This document shows, piece by piece, positions 48,531 through 57,600 of a DNA stretch of 64,000 nt. The stretch's first letter is position 1. Each line of letters opens with the position of its first letter. The translations under genes were made by a program, and so were the position numbers. This stretch comes from Peribacter sp043814035. GTDB lineage: Bacteria > Patescibacteriota > Gracilibacteria > Peribacterales > Peribacteraceae. The notes beneath the pieces are model-generated. The model was given only the letters and a program-made list of their open reading frames with translations. It did not search any database and was not told the DNA's origin. The stretch spans positions 26,410-90,409 of the forward strand of contig JBDRKJ010000010.1 in NCBI GenBank assembly GCA_043814035.1. The letters are read 5' to 3'.

Positions 48531-49295
48531 TTACAGAGCGATCTTCTTCGCAATCACCACGAAACGATCTTTGGTGGATCCAATGGGATAACAGGTGATG
48601 AGCTTGAGCACGCTCTCATCCTGCTGCGAGAGCAGAATGGTCGTGTCGCCTGCCGGAACGATCATCGTGTCGACCACTGTGTAGGTAACGCTCTCATGCG
48701 ACGTACGCAGCACGATCTGTTCGCCGAGACTAATGGTAGGAAGACTGGCAAATACCGTGCCAAAGCGGCTTGCGCGCGCCCGGTCGTTGGGCGGACTTGA
48801 GTGGCCAGCAATCACGATGGTTCCGCGCTCCCCCGGCTCCGCCGCATGGGGATAAGCGACGACACCGTACAGCAATCCTACCTGCATCTGACGTTCGAGC
48901 GTCTCCCAGTCACGCACATCCCAGTGGCGTCGCGACGGAAGAAAGACAGAGGCACGAATCGAGAGTGATGGAATAGAGAGGTTATACGACTCCTGAATCT
49001 CCCATTGCAGCAGTTCATCGCGCTTCTGCTGATCCACCGCCCGCGATGCGGCACTGGCAGCAAAGTGCATCGACGGCATGAGGGGCGCAGGGGGCCGAGC
49101 GGGTTCACTCTCTACAACGACTCCAACGGCAGTATCCGACGCAGCCGAAAGCGAAGCATCTGTGTCCTCGACGGAAATCACTCCCGCAATCGGGGGCATG
49201 AGACTGCGCACGATCTCTGCCCACAACACGAACGACAGCCCAATGCTGAGAACGGGCAGAACAAAGGCTATGGTGCGTTTCTGATGTGTTTTCAT
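48531..49295 (-). CDS. Sortase
   Basis: Sortases are membrane cysteine transpeptidases that attach proteins to the wall or to each other. The 254-residue protein has an N-terminal membrane helix (residues 8-28), a ~70-residue Ser/Ala/Pro linker and a sortase domain with catalytic His165 (VIAGHSSPPN), Cys235 (KLITCYPIG) and Arg244 (STKDRFVV). The usual TLxTC reads KLITC. Likely substrates are surface proteins of this window with TG motifs near the C terminus (FPQTG at ~8.1 kb, TGPAA tails at 20.1 and 22.2 kb). It is co-directional with lgt and divergent from tsaD. Confidence 0.93.
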   Translation of the reverse strand: MKTHQKRTIAFVLPVLSIGLSFVLWAEIVRSLMPPIAGVISVEDTDASLSAASDTAVGVVVESEPARPPAPLMPSMHFAASAASRAVDQQKRDELLQWEIQESYNLSIPSLSIRASVFLPSRRHWDVRDWETLERQMQVGLLYGVVAYPHAAEPGERGTIVIAGHSSPPNDRARASRFGTVFASLPTISLGEQIVLRTSHESVTYTVVDTMIVPAGDTTILLSQQDESVLKLITCYPIGSTKDRFVVIAKKIAL

Positions 49296-49306
49296 GTGTT
49301 ATGAGT

Positions 49307-49334
49307 ATTATACAACATTTTTGATATTTATCAA
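49307..49334 (-). promoter_or_regulatory. Promoter of the sortase-lgt operon
   Basis: On the minus strand: TTGATA (49,334-49,329), a 16-nt spacer and TATAAT (49,312-49,307), with the ATG 11 nt further on. A near-consensus promoter with an almost absent leader. Confidence 0.65.
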
Positions 49335-49361
49335 AACCTCCTCAGATGCAAAATATTCACC

Positions 49362-49367
49362 TACTCT
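49362..49367 (+). promoter_or_regulatory. -10 box of tsaD
   Basis: TACTCT 10 nt before the ATG at 49,378, divergent from the sortase promoter. Confidence 0.4.
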
Positions 49368-49377
49368 AGGCATTCAT

Positions 49378-50415
49378 ATGATGACCCTGGGCATCGAGAC
49401 ATCGTGCGACGAAACGTCGGCAGCCATCGTCACAGACGGCACCAAAGTTTTGAGTTGCATCATTGCTTCATCGAAAGATGCTTTCGAGCAATCTGGAGGA
49501 GTCATTCCGGAGCACGCAGCCCGGGAACAGATCCGGGCAATCCAATCAGTCATCGATCAATCTTTCACACAGGCAGGCGTCGCTCCCCAAAACATCGGCA
49601 TGATTGCCGTCACGCGTGGTCCGGGGCTGCTCGGCTCTCTGTTAGTGGGCACAGTAACAGCCCGCACACTGGCGACACTCTGGAAAAAACCTCTCATCGG
49701 CGTGCACCACACACTGGGGCACTTGAGCTCTACATGGCTCGATGCCATCGACGAACCGCGCTTCCCCATGCTTACACTCTCAGCGTCAGGCGGCCACACG
49801 GAGCTCTGGCGACGCACCGATCACCTCAAGGGGGAACTGCTTGGTTCTACAAGAGATGATGCAGCTGGCGAAGCTTTCGATAAAGGCGCAAGCATGCTGG
49901 GCCTCCCCTACCCCGGCGGGCCCTCGATCTCAAGAGCGGGTGAAGCTGGCAATCCGCAGGCGTTCCCTTTTCCGCAACCGCTCCGCAATGATGCAACACT
50001 CGACTTCAGTTACTCCGGACTCAAAACAGCACTGAAGTACCTACTGCGTGATATGGCAGATCCTGCCGCGCACCTCGCCGACCTTGCGGCGTCGTACGAG
50101 TTCGCGATCTGCCGTCACCTCTGCGCTCGTATTGGCCAGGCACTGACACAGTACGACGATGTGAAAGAGCTTCACATCGTAGGCGGCGTCTCGGCCAATC
50201 ATCGCCTGCGCTCCATGCTCACTGAACAGTGTGAAGGACGCATCGTTCGCTTTCCGACAAAGTTACTCTACTGCACAGACAACGCAGCCATGATCGCCTC
50301 GGCGGGAACATTTTTGCAGGAACACACGCCGCAGCCTCATGACTTCGTCACGGCTGCTTCACTGCCTGCCATGAGTGCTTTCAGCCAAACGCGGGAAGAA
50401 GCGCCGCGAGCGTAA
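49378..50415 (+). CDS. tsaD: tRNA threonylcarbamoyladenosine synthase subunit TsaD
   Basis: TsaD transfers threonylcarbamoyl to A37 of ANN-reading tRNAs. 345 residues from ATG 49,378: TLGIETSCDETSAAIVTDG, VPEHAAREQ-like IPEHAAREQI, VTRGPGLLGSLLVGTVTARTLA, the metal-binding HHTLGHLSS, LSASGGHTELWR, DDAAGEAFDKGASMLGLPYPGGPSISR, and IVGGVSANHRLRSML with YCTDNAAMIA. Normal length and motifs. Its 3' end overlaps a small antisense peptide gene (50,381-50,467) by 35 nt. Confidence 0.96.
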   Translation: MMTLGIETSCDETSAAIVTDGTKVLSCIIASSKDAFEQSGGVIPEHAAREQIRAIQSVIDQSFTQAGVAPQNIGMIAVTRGPGLLGSLLVGTVTARTLATLWKKPLIGVHHTLGHLSSTWLDAIDEPRFPMLTLSASGGHTELWRRTDHLKGELLGSTRDDAAGEAFDKGASMLGLPYPGGPSISRAGEAGNPQAFPFPQPLRNDATLDFSYSGLKTALKYLLRDMADPAAHLADLAASYEFAICRHLCARIGQALTQYDDVKELHIVGGVSANHRLRSMLTEQCEGRIVRFPTKLLYCTDNAAMIASAGTFLQEHTPQPHDFVTAASLPAMSAFSQTREEAPRA

Positions 50416-50467
50416 TGCCGAGTATGCAAACAATGGCGAAGGCACGAACGAAAGTTTTTTGCTTCAT
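50381..50467 (-). CDS. 28-residue hydrophobic peptide coupled to the PKD gene
   Basis: ATG at 50,467-50,465 overlaps the stop of the PKD gene as ATGA, the same coupling used by five other gene pairs in this window. The peptide begins KQKTFVRAF and continues as one hydrophobic segment (AIVCILGITLAALLPAFG) to a TGA at 50,381. Its end is antisense to the last 35 nt of tsaD. Unrecognised; a small membrane peptide is inferred. Confidence 0.45.
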   Translation of the reverse strand: MKQKTFVRAFAIVCILGITLAALLPAFG

Positions 50468-52512
50468 GGTTGCACGGTAATAGTAAGGGGCTCCGAAATC
50501 GCAACACTGTCGCCATCACGAAGCGTGAGAGTGACAATGTAGGTTCCGGTCTTCTGGAAATCATGAATGGGATTGTTTTTATCGCTCGAGAATCCGTCAC
50601 CAAAATCCCACATGTAGGTCGTTTGCTGCCCCAATGTGGAGCAGTCACTGCTGAGCTGAATACCAAGAGGAGCCTTGCCATCGGTGCGACTGGCCGAAAT
50701 GCAGGCATCGATAACCGGCGCGCGCACGACAATAGTCTTGCTCGACGAGAACTCTTTGCCACTGGTGGTGAACACCTTGGCAATAATCTCGTACGTCCCG
50801 GGTTTCTGGAACGCGTGTGATACCTGTGCGCCCTGCTGGTGAGCCGCGCCCTGAGGTTCATCGCTGAACGTCCACTCAAATCCGCTGATTTGCTCATCCT
50901 GAATCACTGTCTCTGATGCATCGAACCGCACAGTGAGCGGGGATGTACCGCCATCAGGATCCATGCGGATGGTGACGGTGGATGCCGGGGGCAAGACTTC
51001 AACGGTAATGGGCTTACGCATGACGCGTCCGTCGGGATCCTGGCCGATGAGCCAGAGTGTAAAGACCCCTTCGCGCCGGTACACGGCCTGCACAGAATCG
51101 CGCGTCGATCCGACTGAGGTCGCTTCGGGTGCCTCCCAGAAGAACTCCACAAGCGGAATAGTGGTGCGGGGCTTCAAATCCACGATCACAGGGACTTCTC
51201 CGCTGATCTTGCTGTTCTTCACCTCCGGCAATCCACTGAATGTAAGATCGGGCAACGGCAGATCTTCTGTCACGCGCACCACCTTGGTAATCTTGGCCAC
51301 CGGCCCGGCCTGGGAGCGCACTTCTGCTGTAACGGGAAACACGCCACGTTGGGCAAAGGTGTGCCCTACCCGCTCGCCACGCGCATCGGAACCGTCACCG
51401 AAATTCCACAGTACGACGCGCACGGGCTCCTCGGTGCTCACACGGAAGACGGCACCAAATGGTGAAGGCCCGATGAGATGCTCCGGCTCAGCTGAGAAAT
51501 CCACGGGGAAAGGGAGAGGCTGTGATCGCAACACTTCTACGGCGCGCTCGTAGATCTGCTGTGCCTTGGTTTTGAGCGTCACTTTCACCGAAACCATGGT
51601 CTCACCTTCGGCGAAGAATGTGTGTACGACATCGAGATCTTTCGTTATCAAATCGGCCTCTCCATTGCCATCAAAATCCCACTCCACCTGATCGAGATCC
51701 TCTTTCTTCGTGACAAGATGTGCAATGCTCAGTCGCGCAGGCTCATCGAGCACAGGATTTATAGGATCAACAGCAAAGACCGCACGCGTAATCGTGAGTA
51801 CACGTGAAATACGACGCACGTCTCCACCTTGTAAGAAAATCGTGACCGCTATGGTTCGCTGCCCCTGACGGTCGTAGTAGGCTGTCGCCGCTGGTTCCGT
51901 CGTCTCTGCATTCAGCTTACCGTCGCCTTCAAAATCCCACACGAACTTCTCGGCGGTGAGCTCTCGGCGCGCCAAAATCTCTATCGCAGACTGCAGGCTA
52001 AAGGTAACCGAGAGCGGTGCCACCATATCCTCCGTTCGTTCAGGAACGGCAACGTCAATCCACAGTTTCGGTTCACGACGAATGGCCAACGGGACAATCG
52101 CGCTCAACAGCAGGACAGGCAGAATCACGGCGGCAACCTTGATAGCAGCAAGACGACGTCGCGGCAGAGGAATTTCGTCGGCTGCCCCGATGCGGAGAAA
52201 TACGAACAAACCGACGCCCACAAGCACAACCGCACACAGCAGTGCCACCGTGGTTCCGGTAGGAATCCACCGATCATATACGCCCGTGGGATCTGGCAGC
52301 ACCATAAGCAGGTACACTGACCAAAGCCCATACGTGATGTACGGAATCACAATGAACACCACGATGAGCCTGCGCAGAAAGCGCCGTGAGGCAATCGCAG
52401 GATCCTTCTGCGGTGGTAGCTGCGGACCTGACACAGGTTGACCTGGAGGAGTGGGCAGAGGCGCGGCAATGCCGTCGATGGGCTGCGGAGGAGTCGGAGT
52501 CATCGGGCTCAC
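50464..52512 (-). CDS. Multi-PKD-domain membrane protein
   Basis: 682 residues from a GTG that overlaps the upstream stop as GTGA; ATG at 52,503 is an alternative. A Pro-rich cytoplasmic N terminus precedes three membrane helices (about residues 48-70, 88-108, 124-142). The large extracytoplasmic part has about five or six PKD-like beta-sandwich repeats. Clear cores are VWDFEGDGKLN, VEWDFDGNGEADL, VLWNFGDGSDARG, FEWTFSDEP and YMWDFGDGFSSD. PKD domains mediate protein or polysaccharide contacts. It forms an operon with the exported protein upstream and a 28-residue peptide downstream. Confidence 0.87.
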   Translation of the reverse strand: MSPMTPTPPQPIDGIAAPLPTPPGQPVSGPQLPPQKDPAIASRRFLRRLIVVFIVIPYITYGLWSVYLLMVLPDPTGVYDRWIPTGTTVALLCAVVLVGVGLFVFLRIGAADEIPLPRRRLAAIKVAAVILPVLLLSAIVPLAIRREPKLWIDVAVPERTEDMVAPLSVTFSLQSAIEILARRELTAEKFVWDFEGDGKLNAETTEPAATAYYDRQGQRTIAVTIFLQGGDVRRISRVLTITRAVFAVDPINPVLDEPARLSIAHLVTKKEDLDQVEWDFDGNGEADLITKDLDVVHTFFAEGETMVSVKVTLKTKAQQIYERAVEVLRSQPLPFPVDFSAEPEHLIGPSPFGAVFRVSTEEPVRVVLWNFGDGSDARGERVGHTFAQRGVFPVTAEVRSQAGPVAKITKVVRVTEDLPLPDLTFSGLPEVKNSKISGEVPVIVDLKPRTTIPLVEFFWEAPEATSVGSTRDSVQAVYRREGVFTLWLIGQDPDGRVMRKPITVEVLPPASTVTIRMDPDGGTSPLTVRFDASETVIQDEQISGFEWTFSDEPQGAAHQQGAQVSHAFQKPGTYEIIAKVFTTSGKEFSSSKTIVVRAPVIDACISASRTDGKAPLGIQLSSDCSTLGQQTTYMWDFGDGFSSDKNNPIHDFQKTGTYIVTLTLRDGDSVAISEPLTITVQP

Positions 52513-53516
52513 TCGGTGAGTGCGGGAACTCCCTCAAGGAGGGAACGATACTGTTCAAGCTGCTGTGGTGAGAGGGAACCACCAGGAACATTCTGTTCGT
52601 CCTGAAGACCAAAGAATGACGCTGGAGCAAAGGGCTTTGCCTCGACAGGCGGTGTAACCGTTGGAGCGGAATCGAAGTCGCTGAGATGGATCGAGAATGA
52701 ACCGCTGAACATTCCCTGCTGCATACGGAAATTTTCAATCGTCCATAGGGCTTGCCGCAACACGTAGGACTCGGCATCAATCCACATCTCCCCCGTTGCC
52801 TGAAGACCGACAAGGGAACGGGCAAGACTGTCGCGATCCAGCGTTTCGTTACGTGCGGCAGCCACCTGCTCTAAGTACGCGAGCAGCTTGTCTTGATCGA
52901 TGGCCACGTCGTAGTGGAACACGGTTGCTCCATCGAGCGATGTGGTACCACGATCACGAACAACGCGCACCACCTGTGACTGAGCACGGAGCAAATTAGG
53001 CGAAGGTGTCATCGTTCCACCAGGTACTGCACCTTCTTCCTCCCCTGCCGCAGATGGTAATGCCCACCACTGACCAGCGAGCAGGGCAACCAACTCGGGT
53101 TGGAACAGTGAGCCATCCGGCTCTGTAGAGAGCGACTCGACGTTGAAGTAGAGATCTTTTTTGCCGACGACGACCATTTCACCCGCGCCCCGCAGTCTGA
53201 ACGTCTGACTGCGATTGCCCGCAGGAGAGAACAACGCATCTATCGCTACAGACATCTGCAAACTATCACCGGCATCCTGTAATATTCCGTTCAGCTCTAC
53301 GGTGCCTGAAGCAGGAAGCGCCCCACCTTCTATGCGAAAATAACCTTCACCTGTGAGGCGTGCCGACTGGAGCGAACGACTGTTCTGTGCTGCGAGATTC
53401 ATCACCTCCTCGACATCCCGCGAAGGAGTAGTAGAGGGAGCTTCACGAAGAAAGAGGAAAAGTGGAATGCCACCGAGGAGGGCAACCGCGAGCAGGAAGA
53501 GAATGGTTCGTCTCAT
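52509..53516 (-). CDS. Exported or membrane-anchored hypothetical protein
   Basis: 335 residues from the ATG at 53,516, which opens an N-terminal hydrophobic helix (RRTILFLLAVALLGGIPLFLFL). The mature part is beta-rich (SARLTGEGYFRIEGGALPASGTVELNGIL, FHYDVAIDQDKLLAYLEQV, TGEMWIDAESYVLRQALWTIENF), a pattern reminiscent of LppX/LolA-like lipid-binding folds, but this is only an impression. No lipobox Cys is seen. The C terminus is Pro-rich. It overlaps the PKD gene by 4 nt. Confidence 0.72.
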   Translation of the reverse strand: MRRTILFLLAVALLGGIPLFLFLREAPSTTPSRDVEEVMNLAAQNSRSLQSARLTGEGYFRIEGGALPASGTVELNGILQDAGDSLQMSVAIDALFSPAGNRSQTFRLRGAGEMVVVGKKDLYFNVESLSTEPDGSLFQPELVALLAGQWWALPSAAGEEEGAVPGGTMTPSPNLLRAQSQVVRVVRDRGTTSLDGATVFHYDVAIDQDKLLAYLEQVAAARNETLDRDSLARSLVGLQATGEMWIDAESYVLRQALWTIENFRMQQGMFSGSFSIHLSDFDSAPTVTPPVEAKPFAPASFFGLQDEQNVPGGSLSPQQLEQYRSLLEGVPALTE

Positions 53517-53609
53517 AGAAATGCAATCGGGAATTTCAGACAGTATGCGCGGAGAATACAGAGAACACAATTTCCTGAATGGACGATGCGTGGGGAAGTA
53601 TGCAAAACA

Positions 53610-54479
53610 TCATCGCCGTCTTGAAGACCGGCGAGTTACGAGATCACTCGGCTCTTCGAGCATGAACCCAATCGTGCGCCTCCGACTCGCCAGTACATCG
53701 GCCCGCACCGTGAGCAGGAACATCTGACCACGCTTCATGATGAAAGGTGTAGAGAAGACAAAGGGCGCCCGATCATCCTCGAGAGAGGACAGACGAGCGA
53801 GCACTTCTCCGCGCGACGTCTCGAGCGTGAGATTCTGAAGATCTGCTGCGCGTGCAGACCCGTCATTCGTAAGTGTCAGAGCATCGATGGCCTGGTCGTA
53901 CTCCTCCGCTGTAAGGCGCAGTCGGGCTACCGTGCGATGAGTGCCATAGCGCACGCGCGACAGAAGCGGCAGGAATGCAACATCCACACTCCCCTGGTTC
54001 ACCCCCACCGTTCTGCGCACAGGTGCTCTGGATGCACTCGTCAACGATACCGATGCATTCTGTGCATCAATATCACCTGGCCCGGAGAGCGTGATTCTGT
54101 GTTCCCCGGCTCTGCTCGCATCGGCCGAAAAATTCGCCATGATCGAAAGATGACGCACACCACACGCCGGCACGACGACTGCGGGCCGGAACGTAAGTGT
54201 CACAGTTCCATCGCGTGATGAGAGAGCACGTGCCCGCGACACCCGCACGCCATCACTCATCGCGTAAACGGAAGAAATATCGCGGATCGCTCCCAATCCG
54301 CGGTGCGTAACCGTCACACCGTGCATTGCCACACCTCCGCTACAGGAAGCCGAAAGATTGAGTACAATCATCTCAACCCGCTGGGCCCCCGTCGGCACCG
54401 AGGCCGCAGGTTGTTCCACAATCTGTACTGAGAGAGAAAGTGGGAGGAGAAGGGCCGAAAACAGCAGTGCGCTCACCAT
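53610..54479 (-). CDS. Secreted hypothetical protein
   Basis: 289 residues, with signal peptide VSALLFSALLLPLSLSVQ. The mature part is mostly predicted beta strands with Ser/Thr/Val/Arg-rich sequence (HGVTVTHRGLGAIRDISSVY, AIDALTLTNDGSARAADLQNLTLE, FIMKRGQMFLLTVRADVLA). The latter parts resemble surface-exposed immunoglobulin-like strands of Patescibacteria. Two Cys occur (ASCSGG, VPACGV). No family recognised. A TATAGT box (54,491-54,486) lies 6 nt before the ATG. Confidence 0.7.
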   Translation of the reverse strand: MVSALLFSALLLPLSLSVQIVEQPAASVPTGAQRVEMIVLNLSASCSGGVAMHGVTVTHRGLGAIRDISSVYAMSDGVRVSRARALSSRDGTVTLTFRPAVVVPACGVRHLSIMANFSADASRAGEHRITLSGPGDIDAQNASVSLTSASRAPVRRTVGVNQGSVDVAFLPLLSRVRYGTHRTVARLRLTAEEYDQAIDALTLTNDGSARAADLQNLTLETSRGEVLARLSSLEDDRAPFVFSTPFIMKRGQMFLLTVRADVLASRRRTIGFMLEEPSDLVTRRSSRRR

Positions 54480-54485
54480 TTTTCT

Positions 54486-54491
54486 ACTATA
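54486..54491 (-). promoter_or_regulatory. -10 box of the secreted-protein gene
   Basis: TATAGT on the minus strand, 6 nt before the ATG at 54,479. Confidence 0.5.
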
Positions 54492-54589
54492 CGGGATCGT
54501 GTTCGTTTGAGACAGCCGAGGAGAGCTGTCAGAGCATGAGTCTCGCTACTATGCAACTCCTGCATCATTTTGTGTTTCTCCGCTCCTGC

Positions 54590-54595
54590 TATAGT
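54590..54595 (+). promoter_or_regulatory. -10 box of the giant Cys-rich protein
   Basis: TATAGT 10 nt before the ATG at 54,606; it supports this start over the ATG at 54,570. Confidence 0.45.
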
Positions 54596-54605
54596 CATCG
54601 ACAAG

Positions 54606-57600
54606 ATGTTCCGTACCGCGTTCACCGAGCTTGCTCTGGGCACATTTCTCACACTGGTGCTCACCGGAATTCTTGTGGAACAGAACAAGGGAGTTCTGCC
54701 TGTTGCTCCATCGTACTACGGCTCACTCAAAGCCATTGTGGGACCGCCCAGCACTTCTTACCCTTATGATCCCTGCCCGGGTGGCTGCGACGACGCAGAC
54801 CCCTGCACGGTCGATACCTGCACGGACGGCGCCGGATGCGACCATATTCCCGACCCCGTATGTTATGACCCCTGCATCTTCACAGGATGCGACGACGGTG
54901 ATCCGTGTACGGAGGATTTCTGCATGATGGGAGGATGCGATCATTATCCAATACCGAACTGCTGCCGTGATAATTCCGAATGCACGAGCACGGACCCCTG
55001 CTGGGGTGTCGAGTGTATGGCGAACCAGTGCTTCGGCATGTATCTGTGCTACAACTGGGGCGCCTGCTGCTACTCCGATAGCTCCTGTTACGAAACAGAA
55101 GAATGGGAGTGTGGCGGCTCGTTCTACTCCGGGTGGAGCTGCGATGTGTGCCCGATGATGAGCTCCTCCTCAAGCGAACCCAATCACTGCGAACCGCCAG
55201 ATTGCTACGACGATAATGAATGCACGTTCGATAACTGCGTCTCCGATGAGATGGGCGGAGAGGTGTGTGAAAACCCTGTCGATCCCTCGTGCTCCTCTGA
55301 TTCCTCATCGTCTTCCCCTCCTGATTCCTCTTCGTCTTCCTCCTCTGATTCTTCTTCATCATCAGAGTGCCCCTACTGGGAATGCGGCCCATCCGAAGCG
55401 GGGCTCGGGGAGTTCTGCGGTGACATCGAGTGCTGTAGCGCAGGTGTCATCTCGCCATGGAACGTACCGTGCTCACCCGGTCTATTCTGCGATATGAGCG
55501 CATCAGGAAACCCCGGTCCCGGATGGGGTTGGGACTCTGGCGGAACATGTGCGTCCTCCGAGAGCTCCAGTAGTGACTCCTCCTCGAGTGACTCCTCCGA
55601 ACCTCCCCCACCCTCCTCCTCATCCGATTATTCTTCATCAGCACAATCATCGTCTGAGCCACTTATCGCGTGTTGCTTCGGTTCCTCCTGTTTTATTAAT
55701 GTGTCCCAGGGTATCTGTACTACCTTCTTTGGAGTAGCGGCACCGAACAACACCTGCAGCCCGAACCTGTGCGGTGAAAGTAGTAGCTCTACTACGTCGC
55801 AGTCGTCATCGTCGAGCTCCTCATCAAGCGGGTGCGCGGAATCGGAGAAACGATCCTGTTGCTACAACATCGGCATCCTGCACTACTGTGATGATGATGT
55901 CTGCCCAGACGATTGCCGCAAACACGGCATCGAGCCGTATCCTGTCAACGGTGCGTGCAAGGACGCCGGCTTCTCGCAATCCAAAGTGATGCAGTTCTTC
56001 GCGCGGCTCTTAAGTATAAACCCCGCTACTTGCCCATCGCCTCAACGATATGAGTGCTGCAAAGCAGAAGACACCACGCAGTGTATTCTCGCCAAAAAAC
56101 AGGCAGAGTGTGCCCCCGACACTGCGAAGGTGGTCGTTGCAAGTGACTGCTCCCCAGAAAAAATAAAAATGTGTGACGAGATAGGCGTGTGCTGTATAGA
56201 AGAGTACGACAAGACGACAAACTACAGCTTTACGGATTGCTCCGAGAAACCCGTCGGAACCAAGACGAGGTACACTGCCGAAACGTGTACAGGAGACGAG
56301 ATGAAATTTATTGCCGGTGAAACAACCTGCAAACCGGATGATAAGCCTTGTCAGAAATTTTTGAGGAGTGCTTGCTGCCCGACGGAAGCAGAAGGCTCTC
56401 TCGCAAAGTGCGAACTCATCACGGAATCTGAGTGTGGCGACAAAAAAGGTGATTGGGTTAAAGGAAAGAACTGCCAAACAGTATCGTGCACCTCGCCAGA
56501 ATCTTCTTCCTCTGCGTCGGATCCTCTCATCTCTTGCTGCGTGAATCCATCGCTGGGTAGAAACGGCATTGAGTCGAAAACAGAATCGGCATGCACGGCA
56601 GCTGGAGGATTCGAAGTCACGGCAGAGAAACCTTGTTCCAATCTCATCTGCCCATTGGGATGCTTTCCCGGGACAGAGGAGAAACTGAAGGAAGATTGTC
56701 CATCAGAAGGCTATAAAATCATACCTACGGACCCGCCTAGTTCAGACTATGAGTGTTGCTGCTCCGAAGTACAGGAATGCTGCCGCATGGTCTCGACACC
56801 AACCGGTGGAGATCCCGCATACAGCCGCTCATTCACCTGCACAAACGAGGGCGGCACACAGTGCAGAATGTCCGATGAGCTCGGAGGTGTGATCTACCAC
56901 CCAGGCGCTGTTATCGAAAATGACTGTTCCACCAAGTGCACAGATGAGGAGCAAAAATCCGGATGCTGCTGTAATGTGAAGAGTGGCACCTTCGCCGGAA
57001 GTGCCTCGTTCTGGCTTTCATACAACAGCAACTACGCACCGGGTGATTCACCTGCAGAAATGTGCACCGAAATGGCCGGGGAATTCAAAGAAATAAGCTA
57101 CGACAAATGCACTGATGAATTCTGTGAAGGAGAAAAGACTATCGCCTGCTGCCCACCCGAACCCAAGAATGACGATCCGTGGACATGTATCGAAGTAAAA
57201 AAGAGTGAGGAAAAAGAAAAGTGTGATTCTAGTGCCAAAAAGTTTTCAGGCAGTATGTGCCCCTCCGACGAAGACGCCAACTGCAAAACACCTGAGAAAG
57301 ATGACATCTCTTGCTGCTCACTGGATCCGGATCCCAGCAGCGATCCTTATGCCGATGCTACCTATAGCTGCATCGACGTGAAGAAAGCTGAAGAGGATGC
57401 AAAGTGCCAGAAGGGTTCGACATTCGGCTCGATGAAATGTGCATCGATTGATCCACCTCCGCAGTGCTATACGCCACCAAAAAAACTTGTGGCCTGCTGC
57501 GGCATCGAAGATGCCACTTGCTGGCAGCTGTACCTACAAGAAGGTAAGACCTGTGACACCAAGAATGGGTTAGTTATTTACGCCCCCACTGTTTTTGATC

